Positions 53,269-63,145 of a DNA stretch of 64,000 nucleotides are shown one piece after another; position 1 is the first letter of the stretch; every line of letters begins with the position of its first letter. The notes beneath the pieces were generated by a model, which was given only the letters and a program-made list of their open reading frames with translations, searched no databases and was not told the DNA's origin. The position numbers and the translations under genes were made by a program. Source of the DNA: Arenibacter echinorum. Lineage in GTDB: Bacteria; Bacteroidota; Bacteroidia; Flavobacteriales; Flavobacteriaceae. The stretch lies in NCBI RefSeq assembly GCF_003259375.1, contig NZ_QLLN01000006.1, positions 310,001 through 374,000 on the forward strand, written 5' to 3'.

Positions 53269-54645
53269 TTATTCTGATATCACCTCTACACCTTTAAAAA
53301 CATCCTTTTGCCAATTTTTAAGTTTTTTAAGTAACTGCTTTACTATTTTAGGATGGTATTCGGCAAGATCATTGTTTTCTGAAATATCTTTTGACAAATC
53401 AAATAACTCAACTGCTTCCTGGCCGTCCGATTTAATAGTCACGAGTTTCCAATTATCACTTCTGACTGCATTTTTATTTCCAAAATTCCAAAACAGATCC
53501 CGCTTTGGCAACGCCTCATTGGATAGGAGATGATTCTTAATACTCAGTCCGTCTATCACAGTACTTTCTGGCTCTTCCCCAATAAAATCTAAAAATGTGG
53601 GTAGAAAGTCCATCGTAAGTACAGGAGTTTCGATAACGGTTCCTGCATTAAATTCTTTTGGATACCACGCAATGGCCGGAACACGATGACCACCTTCATA
53701 CAAACCGGCTTTAAACCCTCTTAGGTTCCCGTTGCTGCCATTTTGTGAGGCTCCGTTATCAGAGCAAAAAATTACGATGGTGTTCCTATCGAGTCCAGTG
53801 TCCTTGAGTTTTTGCATGATCTTGCCCACACCCTCATCGAAAACCTCAACCATTTCCTTGTAAATACCAGGTATACTATCTTCCGGTACAGGATCGGTGC
53901 CTCTTTCCCCAACCCTGCGAAGGGCCTTATCAGTTCTTCTCTGATATGGGTAATGAGGGGACTCATGTGGAAGATATAAGAAAAATGGTTTTTCAGTTTT
54001 TTTAGGGTTATTCCTATCTATAAAATCCAAACCATATTCTGTTATCAAGTCGGTCGTATAGCCTTTATCATCCTTAATTTCCGTGTCATTCCACCAATCA
54101 AAATATCCTTCCTGGTCTAGATGTGCATGGTAATCTACATTCCCACTCACAAAACCACTAAAATCATCAAACCCTTGTAGGGAGGGATTAAACTTGGGGT
54201 CGTACCCTAAATGCCATTTTCCGAAAATCCCTGTGATATAACCATGTTTTTTAAGTTCATCGGCAATGGTTATCTCCTCAATAGCCAAGCCTACTTCTCT
54301 GTGGCTTGCTGCCGTAATGACGCCCCCTACCCCAGTCCGCTGCTGATATTTACCTGTTAATAGTGCTGCTCGTGTGGGACTACAAACTGCCCCATTGGAA
54401 TGAAAGTCCGTAAACCGTATTCCTTCCATAGCCAACCTATCAATATTTGGGGTATTGATGTAAGTATTGCCATAACAGGAGATGTCACCATAACCCAAAT
54501 CATCGGCCATGATAAGAATAAAATTAGGTTTAAGGACTTTCCTATCGTTATCTATACTTTTATTTTCCTGCGAGAAAACCGAATTCAATGTTATTAAAGT
54601 GACAAGAAAGAAAAATACTTTATTAAGTGTTTTATTGATCATCAT
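53269..54645 (-). CDS. Sulfatase (S1 family), exported, third of three
   Basis: About 458 residues from the ATG at 54645; further upstream ATGs give up to 467. Signal peptide (VFFFLVTLITLNSVFSQ), no lipobox, so periplasmic. The sulfatase core begins PNFILIMADDLGYGDISCYG (metal Asp-Asp). The formylglycine motif is CSPTR in GAVCSPTRAALLTG; then GKWHLGY and CSDNGASQNGSNGNLRGFKAG (metal Asp-Asn). The Cys type needs a formylglycine-generating enzyme or anSME, which is not in the window. Removes sulfate esters from carbohydrates; family and position on the substrate are not readable. Last gene of the locus. Confidence 0.93.
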   Translation of the reverse strand: MMINKTLNKVFFFLVTLITLNSVFSQENKSIDNDRKVLKPNFILIMADDLGYGDISCYGNTYINTPNIDRLAMEGIRFTDFHSNGAVCSPTRAALLTGKYQQRTGVGGVITAASHREVGLAIEEITIADELKKHGYITGIFGKWHLGYDPKFNPSLQGFDDFSGFVSGNVDYHAHLDQEGYFDWWNDTEIKDDKGYTTDLITEYGLDFIDRNNPKKTEKPFFLYLPHESPHYPYQRRTDKALRRVGERGTDPVPEDSIPGIYKEMVEVFDEGVGKIMQKLKDTGLDRNTIVIFCSDNGASQNGSNGNLRGFKAGLYEGGHRVPAIAWYPKEFNAGTVIETPVLTMDFLPTFLDFIGEEPESTVIDGLSIKNHLLSNEALPKRDLFWNFGNKNAVRSDNWKLVTIKSDGQEAVELFDLSKDISENNDLAEYHPKIVKQLLKKLKNWQKDVFKGVEVISE

Positions 54646-54685
54646 TCCTAAAACAATTTTGATTCCATGCATTTTGGTGTAGTTT

Positions 54686-56260
54686 TTATTTGGCAGTGAC
54701 AGGGGTCCGTTCTACGGAATATCCTTGTTCCCTATATTTTTGTAAAAGCTGGTCCATCGTATCTATTTTCTCTGGATGTTGAGCAAATAAATTGATGCGT
54801 TGCTCGGGGTCTTTCTCCAAATCGAACAATAGGCCTTCTCCTTCAAAGTCAGTATAATTCCTTAGCTTTTTAAAGGAGTCCGGCATTTTTGTATGTTCTC
54901 CAGAAGGAGCATTGATATAAAGCCACTTACCCTGCCTCAACCCCCATTCCTTTTCAAAGGTGTTGTGAACCGTAGCTTCGCGTAAGGGTGAAGTATATTT
55001 TCCCCCCTTAAAAACCGGTAGTAAATTATAGCTATCCGGAGCTGCTCCTTCTGCCAAGGGAGTATTGGTGACTGCTGCCAGTGTGGCCATGATATCCACC
55101 TGGGATATTACCTCCCTGGAAACGGAACCGGCACTGACCTTTCCTGGCCATTTTACAATAAATGGCACGTGGTGGCCTCCTTCCCATACATCTCGTTTTA
55201 AACCCCTAAAATCACCCATACTAAAGTGGCCGTATTTTTCTGCCCGTTCAAAAGCATATTTTTCCGGACCATTATCGGCACTAAATATAACAATGGTATT
55301 CTTATCTAAACCTTTCTCTTTCAAGGCTTTTAACACCTGTCCGGCAACCCAGTCCGTCTGTACCATAAAATCTCCATAACCCCCTGCTTCAGACGTTCCA
55401 ATAAACTCATCGTTAGGAATTATAGGTGCATGCGGCGAGGGAAGTGCAAAATATAGAAAAAAGGATTTGTCCTTCTCTTGTCTATTTACGTATTCCACTG
55501 CTTTTTGGGTAAGGGTAGGTAATACCTTATAAGGGTCCCATCCTTCTACCATTGGTCCCGGACGAAATTCCCAATTCCCTTCCTTAGTCTCAAAACCTCT
55601 CTTAACAATGTCTTGATCTTTTGTTGGCAGTTCTATGAATTTATCGTTTTCAATCCATGCATAGGGTGGGAAATTTATGGTTCCATCACCAAAATAGTAA
55701 TCAAAACCTCGATCTAAAGGTCCGCCTGAAATTGGAGCACTCCAATCTAAATCCTCAGGAAGGTAGTAGTTAACCTCTCTTTCCCCCTGCACCGTTTTTC
55801 CTGATGGCTCATTCTTAAATTTCCAATCCCATCCCAAATGCCACTTACCGATACAAGCCGTAGTGTAGCCTGATTTTTGTAAAACCTGTGGAAGTGTAAC
55901 ATCGGATTCCTTGAAGAAGGGTTTGCCAAATGAATTTACTATTCCATGTTGATTTCGCCAATGGTATGTCCCGGTTAACAAAGCAAAACGACTGGGAGAA
56001 CAGATTCCAGAAGAACTGTGGGCATCCGTAAAACGCATACCTTCCGAAGCCAATTGATCAAGATTAGGTGTAGGTATTTTAGAGTCTGGATTCTGACAAT
56101 TAAGATCTCCGTAGCCCATATCATCGGCATAAATTATAACAATATTGGGCAAGTCTTCTTTTTGCATTGCCCCCTCTTTCTTGGATTGTTGATTACCTCC
56201 ACAAGAGGTAATGAGAACCATAAAAAAACATGCCGCCGAACGTTTAAAGATTTTATTCAT
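54686..56260 (-). CDS. Sulfatase (S1 family), lipoprotein, second of three
   Basis: 524 residues. Lipoprotein (lipobox LITSC, C20). Core: [18 protein letters not shown] (metal Asp-Asp), formylglycine Cys C87 in [25 protein letters not shown], and [19 protein letters not shown]. It has a longer insert than the third sulfatase ([16 protein letters not shown], probably a substrate loop). Surface or periplasm facing. Lies 41 nt upstream of the third sulfatase gene. Needs formylglycine maturation outside this window. Confidence 0.94.
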   Translation of the reverse strand: MNKIFKRSAACFFMVLITSCGGNQQSKKEGAMQKEDLPNIVIIYADDMGYGDLNCQNPDSKIPTPNLDQLASEGMRFTDAHSSSGICSPSRFALLTGTYHWRNQHGIVNSFGKPFFKESDVTLPQVLQKSGYTTACIGKWHLGWDWKFKNEPSGKTVQGEREVNYYLPEDLDWSAPISGGPLDRGFDYYFGDGTINFPPYAWIENDKFIELPTKDQDIVKRGFETKEGNWEFRPGPMVEGWDPYKVLPTLTQKAVEYVNRQEKDKSFFLYFALPSPHAPIIPNDEFIGTSEAGGYGDFMVQTDWVAGQVLKALKEKGLDKNTIVIFSADNGPEKYAFERAEKYGHFSMGDFRGLKRDVWEGGHHVPFIVKWPGKVSAGSVSREVISQVDIMATLAAVTNTPLAEGAAPDSYNLLPVFKGGKYTSPLREATVHNTFEKEWGLRQGKWLYINAPSGEHTKMPDSFKKLRNYTDFEGEGLLFDLEKDPEQRINLFAQHPEKIDTMDQLLQKYREQGYSVERTPVTAK

Positions 56261-56330
56261 TTGATTCTATAATTGTATGTTTAGGTCGATTACATTTTTT
56301 TTGTGGGCCAATATGCCCCAACTTAAATAA

Positions 56331-57881
56331 TTATTTTTTGGCATCATCCAAAAGCGTCAAAAGTTCCGCTACAACATCAGGGTGCTCCCCATAAACATTG
56401 TTGGTTTCCTTTGGATCTTCTCTCAAATTATACAAGGTTGCGTTTGGCTGTCCACCTTCAGCAACTATTTCATCGGGTTTGGTAAAACCTCCTGACCCTA
56501 GAGAGGTGGTTAACTTCCAGTCGCCCTTTCTAATAGCAAAAAAGCCGTTTAAGGAATGGTGCACTGTAAAATCCCGAATTGGTTCCTGTGCCTTTCCAGT
56601 AAATGCCGGTAACATATTGTAACTATCCTCCCCTGCTCCTTTTGGCAAATCTTTACCGACTATACCCGATAGTGTAGCCAATAAATCTGTAGTACAAAGA
56701 ACTTGATCAGAAACACTACCTGGTTTTATTTTTCCCGGCCACCGCGCAATAAAAGGGATGCGATGTCCTCCTTCATATATATCCGCCTTCTGGCCTCTGT
56801 AAATATAATTGGCACGATGTTCAAATTCGGCCTTGTCTTCCTCCGTCCAATTAGAACCGTTGTCCGAGGTAACTATAATTAATGTGTTTTCTGCCTTACC
56901 GGATTCCTCCAAAGCTTGTAAAATAGCGCCCACAGTATTATCTACAAGGGATACAAAATCACCATAACGGCCTGCATTCGATTTTCCATTCACCTCTTCA
57001 GTTGGTAACCAAGGTGTGTGTGGTGCAGTTAATGGGAAATAAAGGAAAAATGGTTCCTTTGACTTCTTTTGTTCAGTTATATAATTTGTAGCCTTAAAAG
57101 TTAGATGATCCATTACTTTATTGAAGTCGAAGTTTGGAGCAACTTCTCCTGGTCTCCAAAAAACACCTCTTCCATCCTTGGCCTGACTTTTACCCTTTGT
57201 GTAGGCTGTAGGAAGTTCGGTAGCTTTTTCATTCTCCAAATATAGGTATGGGGTCATATCTAAAGAAGCCGGAATAATATAAGAATAGTTAAACCCCAAT
57301 GTATTTGGGCCACTTACCATTTTACCGAAATCTACATTGCTATCGGCTCCTTCTTCAAATACTTTGTCCCACTCATATTTCGCAATGGGCTTATCCAAAT
57401 TCTTTGCTTGCCATCCCAGCCCTAAATGCCATTTGCCAATACAAGCGGTATTGTAACCATTATCTTGCAGAAAGAAGGCCACGGTAGTACGATCGGATTC
57501 AATTAGTGGCGGATCATAACCCCACAAAACGCCTTCCTTTAATCTACTCCTCCACGCATAACGACCTGTGAGGATACCATATCTTGTGGGAGTGCAAACT
57601 GCTGAATTGGAATGTGCATCGGTAAAATGAATTCCTTCGTCCACGATCTTATCCATAAATGGCGTTTGAATTCCAGAATTTGCGTTGAGCGAAGACAAAT
57701 CGCCATATCCCATGTCATCCGCTAAAATATAGACGATATTTGGACGATTGTCTTCCGTATTTTCCTCTTCCAAAGATTTTTTGGAGGCGTTTGAACCACA
57801 AGAAACAATTACCATAGAAAGGCACGCTATAAAAACCGGCCATGGACGTAAAAAAATGTATTTTCTATTAACTAATGTCAT
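56331..57881 (-). CDS. Sulfatase (S1 family), lipoprotein, first of three
   Basis: 516 residues. Lipoprotein (VSCGS, C28). Core: [17 protein letters not shown], formylglycine Cys C96 in [25 protein letters not shown] and VTSDNGSNWTEEDKAEFEH. Close in layout to the second sulfatase (both have Y-W/D inserts before Y-x-E-N-E/D-K), so a duplication is likely, whereas the third is a shorter, different subfamily. Lies 70 nt upstream of the second. A hairpin at 57985-58031 separates it from SusD. Confidence 0.94.
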   Translation of the reverse strand: MTLVNRKYIFLRPWPVFIACLSMVIVSCGSNASKKSLEEENTEDNRPNIVYILADDMGYGDLSSLNANSGIQTPFMDKIVDEGIHFTDAHSNSAVCTPTRYGILTGRYAWRSRLKEGVLWGYDPPLIESDRTTVAFFLQDNGYNTACIGKWHLGLGWQAKNLDKPIAKYEWDKVFEEGADSNVDFGKMVSGPNTLGFNYSYIIPASLDMTPYLYLENEKATELPTAYTKGKSQAKDGRGVFWRPGEVAPNFDFNKVMDHLTFKATNYITEQKKSKEPFFLYFPLTAPHTPWLPTEEVNGKSNAGRYGDFVSLVDNTVGAILQALEESGKAENTLIIVTSDNGSNWTEEDKAEFEHRANYIYRGQKADIYEGGHRIPFIARWPGKIKPGSVSDQVLCTTDLLATLSGIVGKDLPKGAGEDSYNMLPAFTGKAQEPIRDFTVHHSLNGFFAIRKGDWKLTTSLGSGGFTKPDEIVAEGGQPNATLYNLREDPKETNNVYGEHPDVVAELLTLLDDAKK

Positions 57882-57984
57882 ATTTCAATTATCTAAAATT
57901 ATTCATATATAAAGATTGCTCTAACATCCTAAATTTCCACTTTTGCCACCAAGTCCTTGTAAAACCAAGCTTGAGAATACAAAA

Positions 57985-58031
57985 TATGCCTGTAGAGGGT
58001 TTCTATGAATGTCTAGAAACCCTCATCGGCA
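57985..58031 (-). promoter_or_regulatory. Intercistronic hairpin after susD
   Basis: GAGGGTTTCTA / TAGAAACCCTC (11-bp stem, 8-nt loop), extended by ATGCC / GGCAT. It lies 37 nt after the SusD stop and 104 nt before the first sulfatase. The transcript tail (ATATTTTGTATT) is only weakly terminator-like. Such hairpins after susD can lower expression of the downstream enzymes relative to susCD or protect the mRNA. Confidence 0.65.
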
Positions 58032-58067
58032 TTTAAATTTAGTTATGTAAGGACCTGAAATAGTATA

Positions 58068-59573
58068 CTAGTACCCAGGATTCTGTTCTTGCAGGTTGGC
58101 GTTGTTGGAAAACTCTACCAAAGGTATTGGATATAGAAAATACGACTTACCTGTAATTGGATGTTGAATCAACCTGTTGCTGGGAAATGTAAGTTCTCCT
58201 TTGATATCCATTTGAAACTGGATCTTATCCCTTAAAATACCCCATCTATTCAAATCAAAATAACGTTTACTCTCAAAAGCCAGCTCTACCCTTCGTTCCT
58301 TTCTAATGGCTTCCCTAAACTCCTGTTGAGTGGTCAATGATAATGCATCAAGTGCTCCGAGTCCTGCGTTTACCCTGATTTCATTTAGAAGGTCGAAGGC
58401 TTCCCCATTAGGCACATAACCAATTTCATTTAATGCCTCAGCCCGCATTAGTAACACATCCGCATATCGAATAATAGGAAAATTCCATGTACTCTGCGTT
58501 ATCGGCTGATCAACCTCATTGAAAAACTTATTAATATATAAAAGACTTCCCTTTGGTTGGTCGGGAAACAAGAAATTATCCAGGTCATAGCCTGCAAGGG
58601 TAACATCTTTTCGTTTATCACCTGGTTCGTATTCTTGAACAATACCATTACCAGAAGACAAACTTCCGCCTTCCCCGTTCCAGGTATCATCTGTGGGCAA
58701 ATTAGCAGCACCACCTTGGAGATCAGGTGGAGAATAGGTGCCGCGGGAATTAATTGTTGTAGCCCCGGTCTCCCCTCCATATTGCACTTCAAAAATGGAA
58801 CCAGGACCATTTTCCTGTGTGCCGTTAAAATTATCCGCATAATTCTCTAAAAGTCGTCCCTTCCCTATGATTTCGCTAGTATTTGAAACTGCCCCTTCCC
58901 ATTCCTCCAATTCTAGATTTACGGTGGCCATCAATGCCAATGCTGCGTATTTCGTTGGCCTACCTACCTCTTGTCCTATGCCACCTGTATAGGTAGTAGG
59001 AAGAAGTGTTATTGCATCTCCCAAATCCAATTTTATTTGGGTATAAATCTCTGCAATGGAAGATCTGGGCAATTCGGCGTCCGCAGGTGTTTTTATCTCA
59101 TTTACCAATAAGGGTACGCCTCCATAGAACCTTACCAAATTAAAATAGTAATATGCACGCATAAACTTGCTTTGCCCTTCTATTAAACGCCTCATTTCAT
59201 CACTTGAAAACGATTCAACCAAAGGCAATCTTTCCAGCACGGTATTGGCCCGGGTAATCCCACGATAATGATTTTCCCAAGTCGTCTCTATAAGACCGAA
59301 TGCTTCGTCAATATTAAAAATATCGGATTCCGTTTCTTTACGCCAAGTCCAAGTATCGTCACTTGATCTTCCGGCCATCTGCACCATGGTACCTCCATAA
59401 ATGTTATGCAAAGGTTGAAATATGCCATTAACGCCCGTAATCAGTCCTTCTTCCGTAGACAATAGGGCATCCAAAGCTACTTGTCCTTCAGGCTCTGGTT
59501 CCAAAATTTTACTACAGTTATGGAACAATATTCCGATTAATACTAGACCTATATATTTTATATAATTATTCAT
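58068..59573 (-). CDS. SusD/RagB-like surface lipoprotein
   Basis: 501 residues. Lipobox at about 16-20 (LFHNC). The classical SusD/RagB layout: LEPEPEGQVALDALLSTEEGL, NTVLERLPLVES, GQSKFMRAYYYFNLVRFYGGVPL, and C-terminal RADVLLMRAEALNEIG-like and IRKERRVELAFESKRYFDLNRWG. This class binds glycan ligands. It pairs with the SusC gene 15 nt upstream. Compared with the SusD-like_2 protein at 43911, it is a different subfamily, so the two SusCD systems handle different ligands. Confidence 0.94.
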   Translation of the reverse strand: MNNYIKYIGLVLIGILFHNCSKILEPEPEGQVALDALLSTEEGLITGVNGIFQPLHNIYGGTMVQMAGRSSDDTWTWRKETESDIFNIDEAFGLIETTWENHYRGITRANTVLERLPLVESFSSDEMRRLIEGQSKFMRAYYYFNLVRFYGGVPLLVNEIKTPADAELPRSSIAEIYTQIKLDLGDAITLLPTTYTGGIGQEVGRPTKYAALALMATVNLELEEWEGAVSNTSEIIGKGRLLENYADNFNGTQENGPGSIFEVQYGGETGATTINSRGTYSPPDLQGGAANLPTDDTWNGEGGSLSSGNGIVQEYEPGDKRKDVTLAGYDLDNFLFPDQPKGSLLYINKFFNEVDQPITQSTWNFPIIRYADVLLMRAEALNEIGYVPNGEAFDLLNEIRVNAGLGALDALSLTTQQEFREAIRKERRVELAFESKRYFDLNRWGILRDKIQFQMDIKGELTFPSNRLIQHPITGKSYFLYPIPLVEFSNNANLQEQNPGY

Positions 59574-59588
59574 GTTGTCATTTTTACG

Positions 59589-62500
59589 TTAAAAACCAAT
59601 TTTCACCCCTAAGTTATATTGCTTGGTATTGGGATAAGGTGTATAATCTATACCAGCAGACAATAGGCTTTCCCTACTTGATGCCTCAGGATCCAAACCT
59701 GTGTACTTTGTAAAAGTCAGTAGATTGGTGGCCGATATTGTAAATTGGGCACTACTAATAAAAGATGTCTCGAATATTTTACCGGGAAGGTCATATGTTA
59801 GAGCAACGTTCTTAACCCTTAAAAAACTTGCATCTTCCAGAAAGCGGGTAGATGCCAAAGTGGCCAAGGTAGTGGTTGTACCTCCTTGGGAAGGTCTTGG
59901 GGAGGTCGCTGATGGATTATCAGGAGTCCAAAAATCGGCAGCTTCCGCAAAATTCTGTACAAAAGGAACTCCCCTAGAGAATAGGTTTCTAGCTGTGTTG
60001 TAGAGTTTATTTCCTGTTGCAAAATTCATAAAAACGGATAATGATAGATTCTTATAAGAAAAGGTATTGTCCATTCCCCCTATAAATTTTGGGTGAGGGT
60101 TACCTACAAAAGCTCTATCCCCAGCATCTAAAAGTCCATTATTGTTAAGATCCTTGTATTTTGGATCTCCCGGCACCGCATTAAACCATGTAGCTGCTTC
60201 CGCCTCTTCACCCAACTGCCACATACCGTCAAATATGTACATATTAAATGCGCCAACTGGTTTCCCAGCTACCGTTAAATTCGTTGGGACATTGGATAGA
60301 GGTATATTTTGGCCCGGTATTTCCAATGGTTCCCCAGCGGAATTACTCCCTATGTCCAACACTTCATTCTTATTGTAAGAGATATTGAAATCTGTGGACC
60401 ATTTGAAATTTCCTGTCAGGTTTCTGGTGAAGATGGCAAATTCGACTCCAGAATTTCGCACCGAACCAATATTGACAATAGGAGGATTGGGCACACCCGC
60501 TGTCAAAGGAATAGGATTCTGAATCAATAGATCTTCAGATTTCTTATCGTAATAATCTATGGTACCACTAATTCTGCTCTTAAATAAGGCAAAATCAACA
60601 CCAATATCCAATTGCTTGTTTGCCTCCCACTGTAAGGATGGATTTCCGATATTGGATGCCGAGTTGCCGACCACCACAGAATTACCAAAAATATAGGGGG
60701 TAGAGGCCGCCCTGGTTATAAACTCAAAATTACCAATATTCTGATTTCCAGTAAGGCCATAACTTACCCTAAACTTTAGGTCATTCAAAGTTGTGCTGTT
60801 CTTCAAAAAGTTTTCCTGCGAAACCCTCCAGGCAAGTGAGGCCGAAGGAAACACACCATATCTTTTATCCGGTCCGAAACGTGAAGATCCATCTCTCCTT
60901 ACCGTCGCAGTTAATAAATATCGGTCATCAAAACCGTAGTTTAATCTTGCAAAGGTAGAGGCCAGTCCCCCCTTCACGTTACTTCCCGTACTATTAAAAC
61001 TGGTCTGATTTGATAACTGATTCAAAGCATTATCAATGGTCCCCGTTCCAAACGCAGAAGTCCTGCGCAATAGGAATTGTTGAGCAGATACCCCTACCAA
61101 TAATTTTAAATCATGCTTATCAAACTCTTTAGTATAATCCAAAGTGGCATCTGCCACCCAGTTGGTATCACTGTTATTGGATACTGTAACCGAGCCTTGG
61201 GTGTTGATCATTCTTCCAATTGAATAAATCGGATTATAGGCGTACCCCTCAACACGGACTAAATCGCCACCCAAATTGGTGTTAAAAAAAAGCCCATCCA
61301 TAAGTCTGATATTCGCTTGGAAATTCCCCAGTAATCTTGTAGTGTTCAATTCTTTGGTAGGTAATAAAAGTGGAACCAAAGGATTGGAATTTGCACCAAA
61401 ATATGGAGCCGATGCGGTATCTATATTGGCAAGTTCACCATTCTCATCATATGCCGGTGTGTAACTATGATGGTAAACAAAACCTCTATAACCCGTAGCA
61501 CCCCAGTCATCCCCATCGGAATAGTTTTGAGGCTGGAAGCTCCCGGTAATATTAGTACTAATTTTAAGCCAATCGTTAACTTGTGAACTTAAATTGGTTC
61601 TTAAAGAATATGTTTTTATATCTGTATTCAACAAAATACCGGTACGGTTCTGGTACGAGGCGGAAGCCGAATATTGTGTGTTCTCGGTACCTCCAGAATA
61701 ATTTAAATTATGAATTTGACGAATACCGGCACGTGTACCTAGGTCTTGCCAATCGTTATCTACTTGCCAAATAGGGTTACTTGGATCATCATAAACAGCA
61801 GTACTTCTATTGGAATTCTTAAAAGCCTCCACAAATAGTAATCTCTGCTGCTCTGTAGACATAACATCATAGCGTTCTGAAATATGTTCTATGCTTACAT
61901 CTGAACTATATGTCAGTTGAGGTTTGCCAACTGTTCCTTTTTTCGTAGTAATAATCACTACACCATTGGCGGCCCTTGAACCATAGATAGCAGTGGCGGA
62001 AGCATCCTTCAATATGTCTATTGACGAAATATCTTTAGGGTTTATCGTGGAAAAATTTGCACTGACCAATGGAACACCATCTACAACAATTAAAGGTTCA
62101 TTACTACCGGTCACAGATCCAACACCACGGATAGCTATTTGAAACTTTCCGTCCAGATCTCCACCTGATTGTCTAATTTGAACCCCACTACTGCGCCCCT
62201 GTAAAGCATCTGAAAAGTTTGCCGTAGGTCTACTCTGTAATTTTTCTTCGGAAATATTGGACACAGCTCCGGTGATATCCGACTTCTTTTGCACACCATA
62301 ACCCACAACGACTACTTCATCAAGTCCCGCAGCACTTTCTTCCAGAACAATATTAACACTGGCCTGTCCATTAAGAGGAACTTCCTTGGTAGAGTACCCA
62401 ATATAGGAAACCACTAAAGTTGCATTGGCATTGGCTACATCAATGGAAAAATTACCATCAAAATCGGCGGTAACCCCATTGGTAGTACCTTTTTCTACCA

Positions 62501-62975
62501 CATTGGCACCCGCCAAAGGAATACCGTCGCTATCTGAAATCTGTCCGGAAACTATGCTCTGAAGTTTAATTGGACTATTCTGGATCACGTGATTGGGAGT
62601 ATTGGTCCGAGCCTCACGCTCTTTAAGGAAAATTTGTTTATCTACCACATTGTGGGTGGTCTTAGTATTTCCAAATATCCTTTCAAGGATACTGGTAACC
62701 AATTCCTTATTGGCTTTTACACTAACTACACGGTTTAGATCAACTTCCTTTATTTGGTATACAAAATGAAAATCGGTTTTACTCTCTATTTCATCAATAA
62801 GCCTCTCTACGGTAACATTGTTAAGGTCCAATGTAATCTTTGTACGCTGAGCATAGGATGAATTGGCCTGCATGGTAAACAGTACCAAAAACATGAATAA
62901 CATACTGATCTTCATCTTTAAACTGAGTTTAAGCAATGGGTACGACCTTCTCTTTTGGTCAAGAATTTTTTTCAT
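59589..62975 (-). CDS. SusC/RagA-like TonB-dependent transporter with STN domain
   Basis: 1128 residues. Signal peptide at about 22-43, STN domain at about 48-115 (VTVERLIDEIESKTDFHFVY), a carboxypeptidase-D repeat at 142-222 (GIPLAGANVVEKGTTNGVTADFDGNF), then plug (DEVVVVGYGVQKKSDITGAV, IRGVGSVTGSNEPLIVVDGVP, ILKDASATAIYGSRAANGVVI) and barrel to NTKQYNLGVKIGF. It senses through its STN domain and FecR. It begins the sulfatase locus. A 24-bp palindrome lies 55 nt upstream, the same element as before the SusC at 48929. Confidence 0.95.
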   Translation of the reverse strand: MKKILDQKRRSYPLLKLSLKMKISMLFMFLVLFTMQANSSYAQRTKITLDLNNVTVERLIDEIESKTDFHFVYQIKEVDLNRVVSVKANKELVTSILERIFGNTKTTHNVVDKQIFLKEREARTNTPNHVIQNSPIKLQSIVSGQISDSDGIPLAGANVVEKGTTNGVTADFDGNFSIDVANANATLVVSYIGYSTKEVPLNGQASVNIVLEESAAGLDEVVVVGYGVQKKSDITGAVSNISEEKLQSRPTANFSDALQGRSSGVQIRQSGGDLDGKFQIAIRGVGSVTGSNEPLIVVDGVPLVSANFSTINPKDISSIDILKDASATAIYGSRAANGVVIITTKKGTVGKPQLTYSSDVSIEHISERYDVMSTEQQRLLFVEAFKNSNRSTAVYDDPSNPIWQVDNDWQDLGTRAGIRQIHNLNYSGGTENTQYSASASYQNRTGILLNTDIKTYSLRTNLSSQVNDWLKISTNITGSFQPQNYSDGDDWGATGYRGFVYHHSYTPAYDENGELANIDTASAPYFGANSNPLVPLLLPTKELNTTRLLGNFQANIRLMDGLFFNTNLGGDLVRVEGYAYNPIYSIGRMINTQGSVTVSNNSDTNWVADATLDYTKEFDKHDLKLLVGVSAQQFLLRRTSAFGTGTIDNALNQLSNQTSFNSTGSNVKGGLASTFARLNYGFDDRYLLTATVRRDGSSRFGPDKRYGVFPSASLAWRVSQENFLKNSTTLNDLKFRVSYGLTGNQNIGNFEFITRAASTPYIFGNSVVVGNSASNIGNPSLQWEANKQLDIGVDFALFKSRISGTIDYYDKKSEDLLIQNPIPLTAGVPNPPIVNIGSVRNSGVEFAIFTRNLTGNFKWSTDFNISYNKNEVLDIGSNSAGEPLEIPGQNIPLSNVPTNLTVAGKPVGAFNMYIFDGMWQLGEEAEAATWFNAVPGDPKYKDLNNNGLLDAGDRAFVGNPHPKFIGGMDNTFSYKNLSLSVFMNFATGNKLYNTARNLFSRGVPFVQNFAEAADFWTPDNPSATSPRPSQGGTTTTLATLASTRFLEDASFLRVKNVALTYDLPGKIFETSFISSAQFTISATNLLTFTKYTGLDPEASSRESLLSAGIDYTPYPNTKQYNLGVKIGF

Positions 62976-63029
62976 ACTTTTATAATGTTTGATTGTGGTT
63001 AAACGTAATGGTTAATCACTTCTACCGAT

Positions 63030-63053
63030 CGGGAAATGGTGACGCATTTTCCG
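63030..63053. promoter_or_regulatory. 24-bp palindrome upstream of the second SusC
   Basis: CGGGAAATGG then TGACGCATTTTCCG: same layout and 15 of 24 bases identical to the element at 48988-49011, including the CGGG ends, the ATGGT centre and CATT. 55 nt before the SusC start. Confidence 0.6.
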
Positions 63054-63145
63054 ATTTTTTTATGAACCCTTACAAGGGCGGTGCAAAGTGGTTTTTTTGG
63101 TTGTTTTTAGTTCTTCATTGGCTGCATTTATTTAGTTTCTATTAT

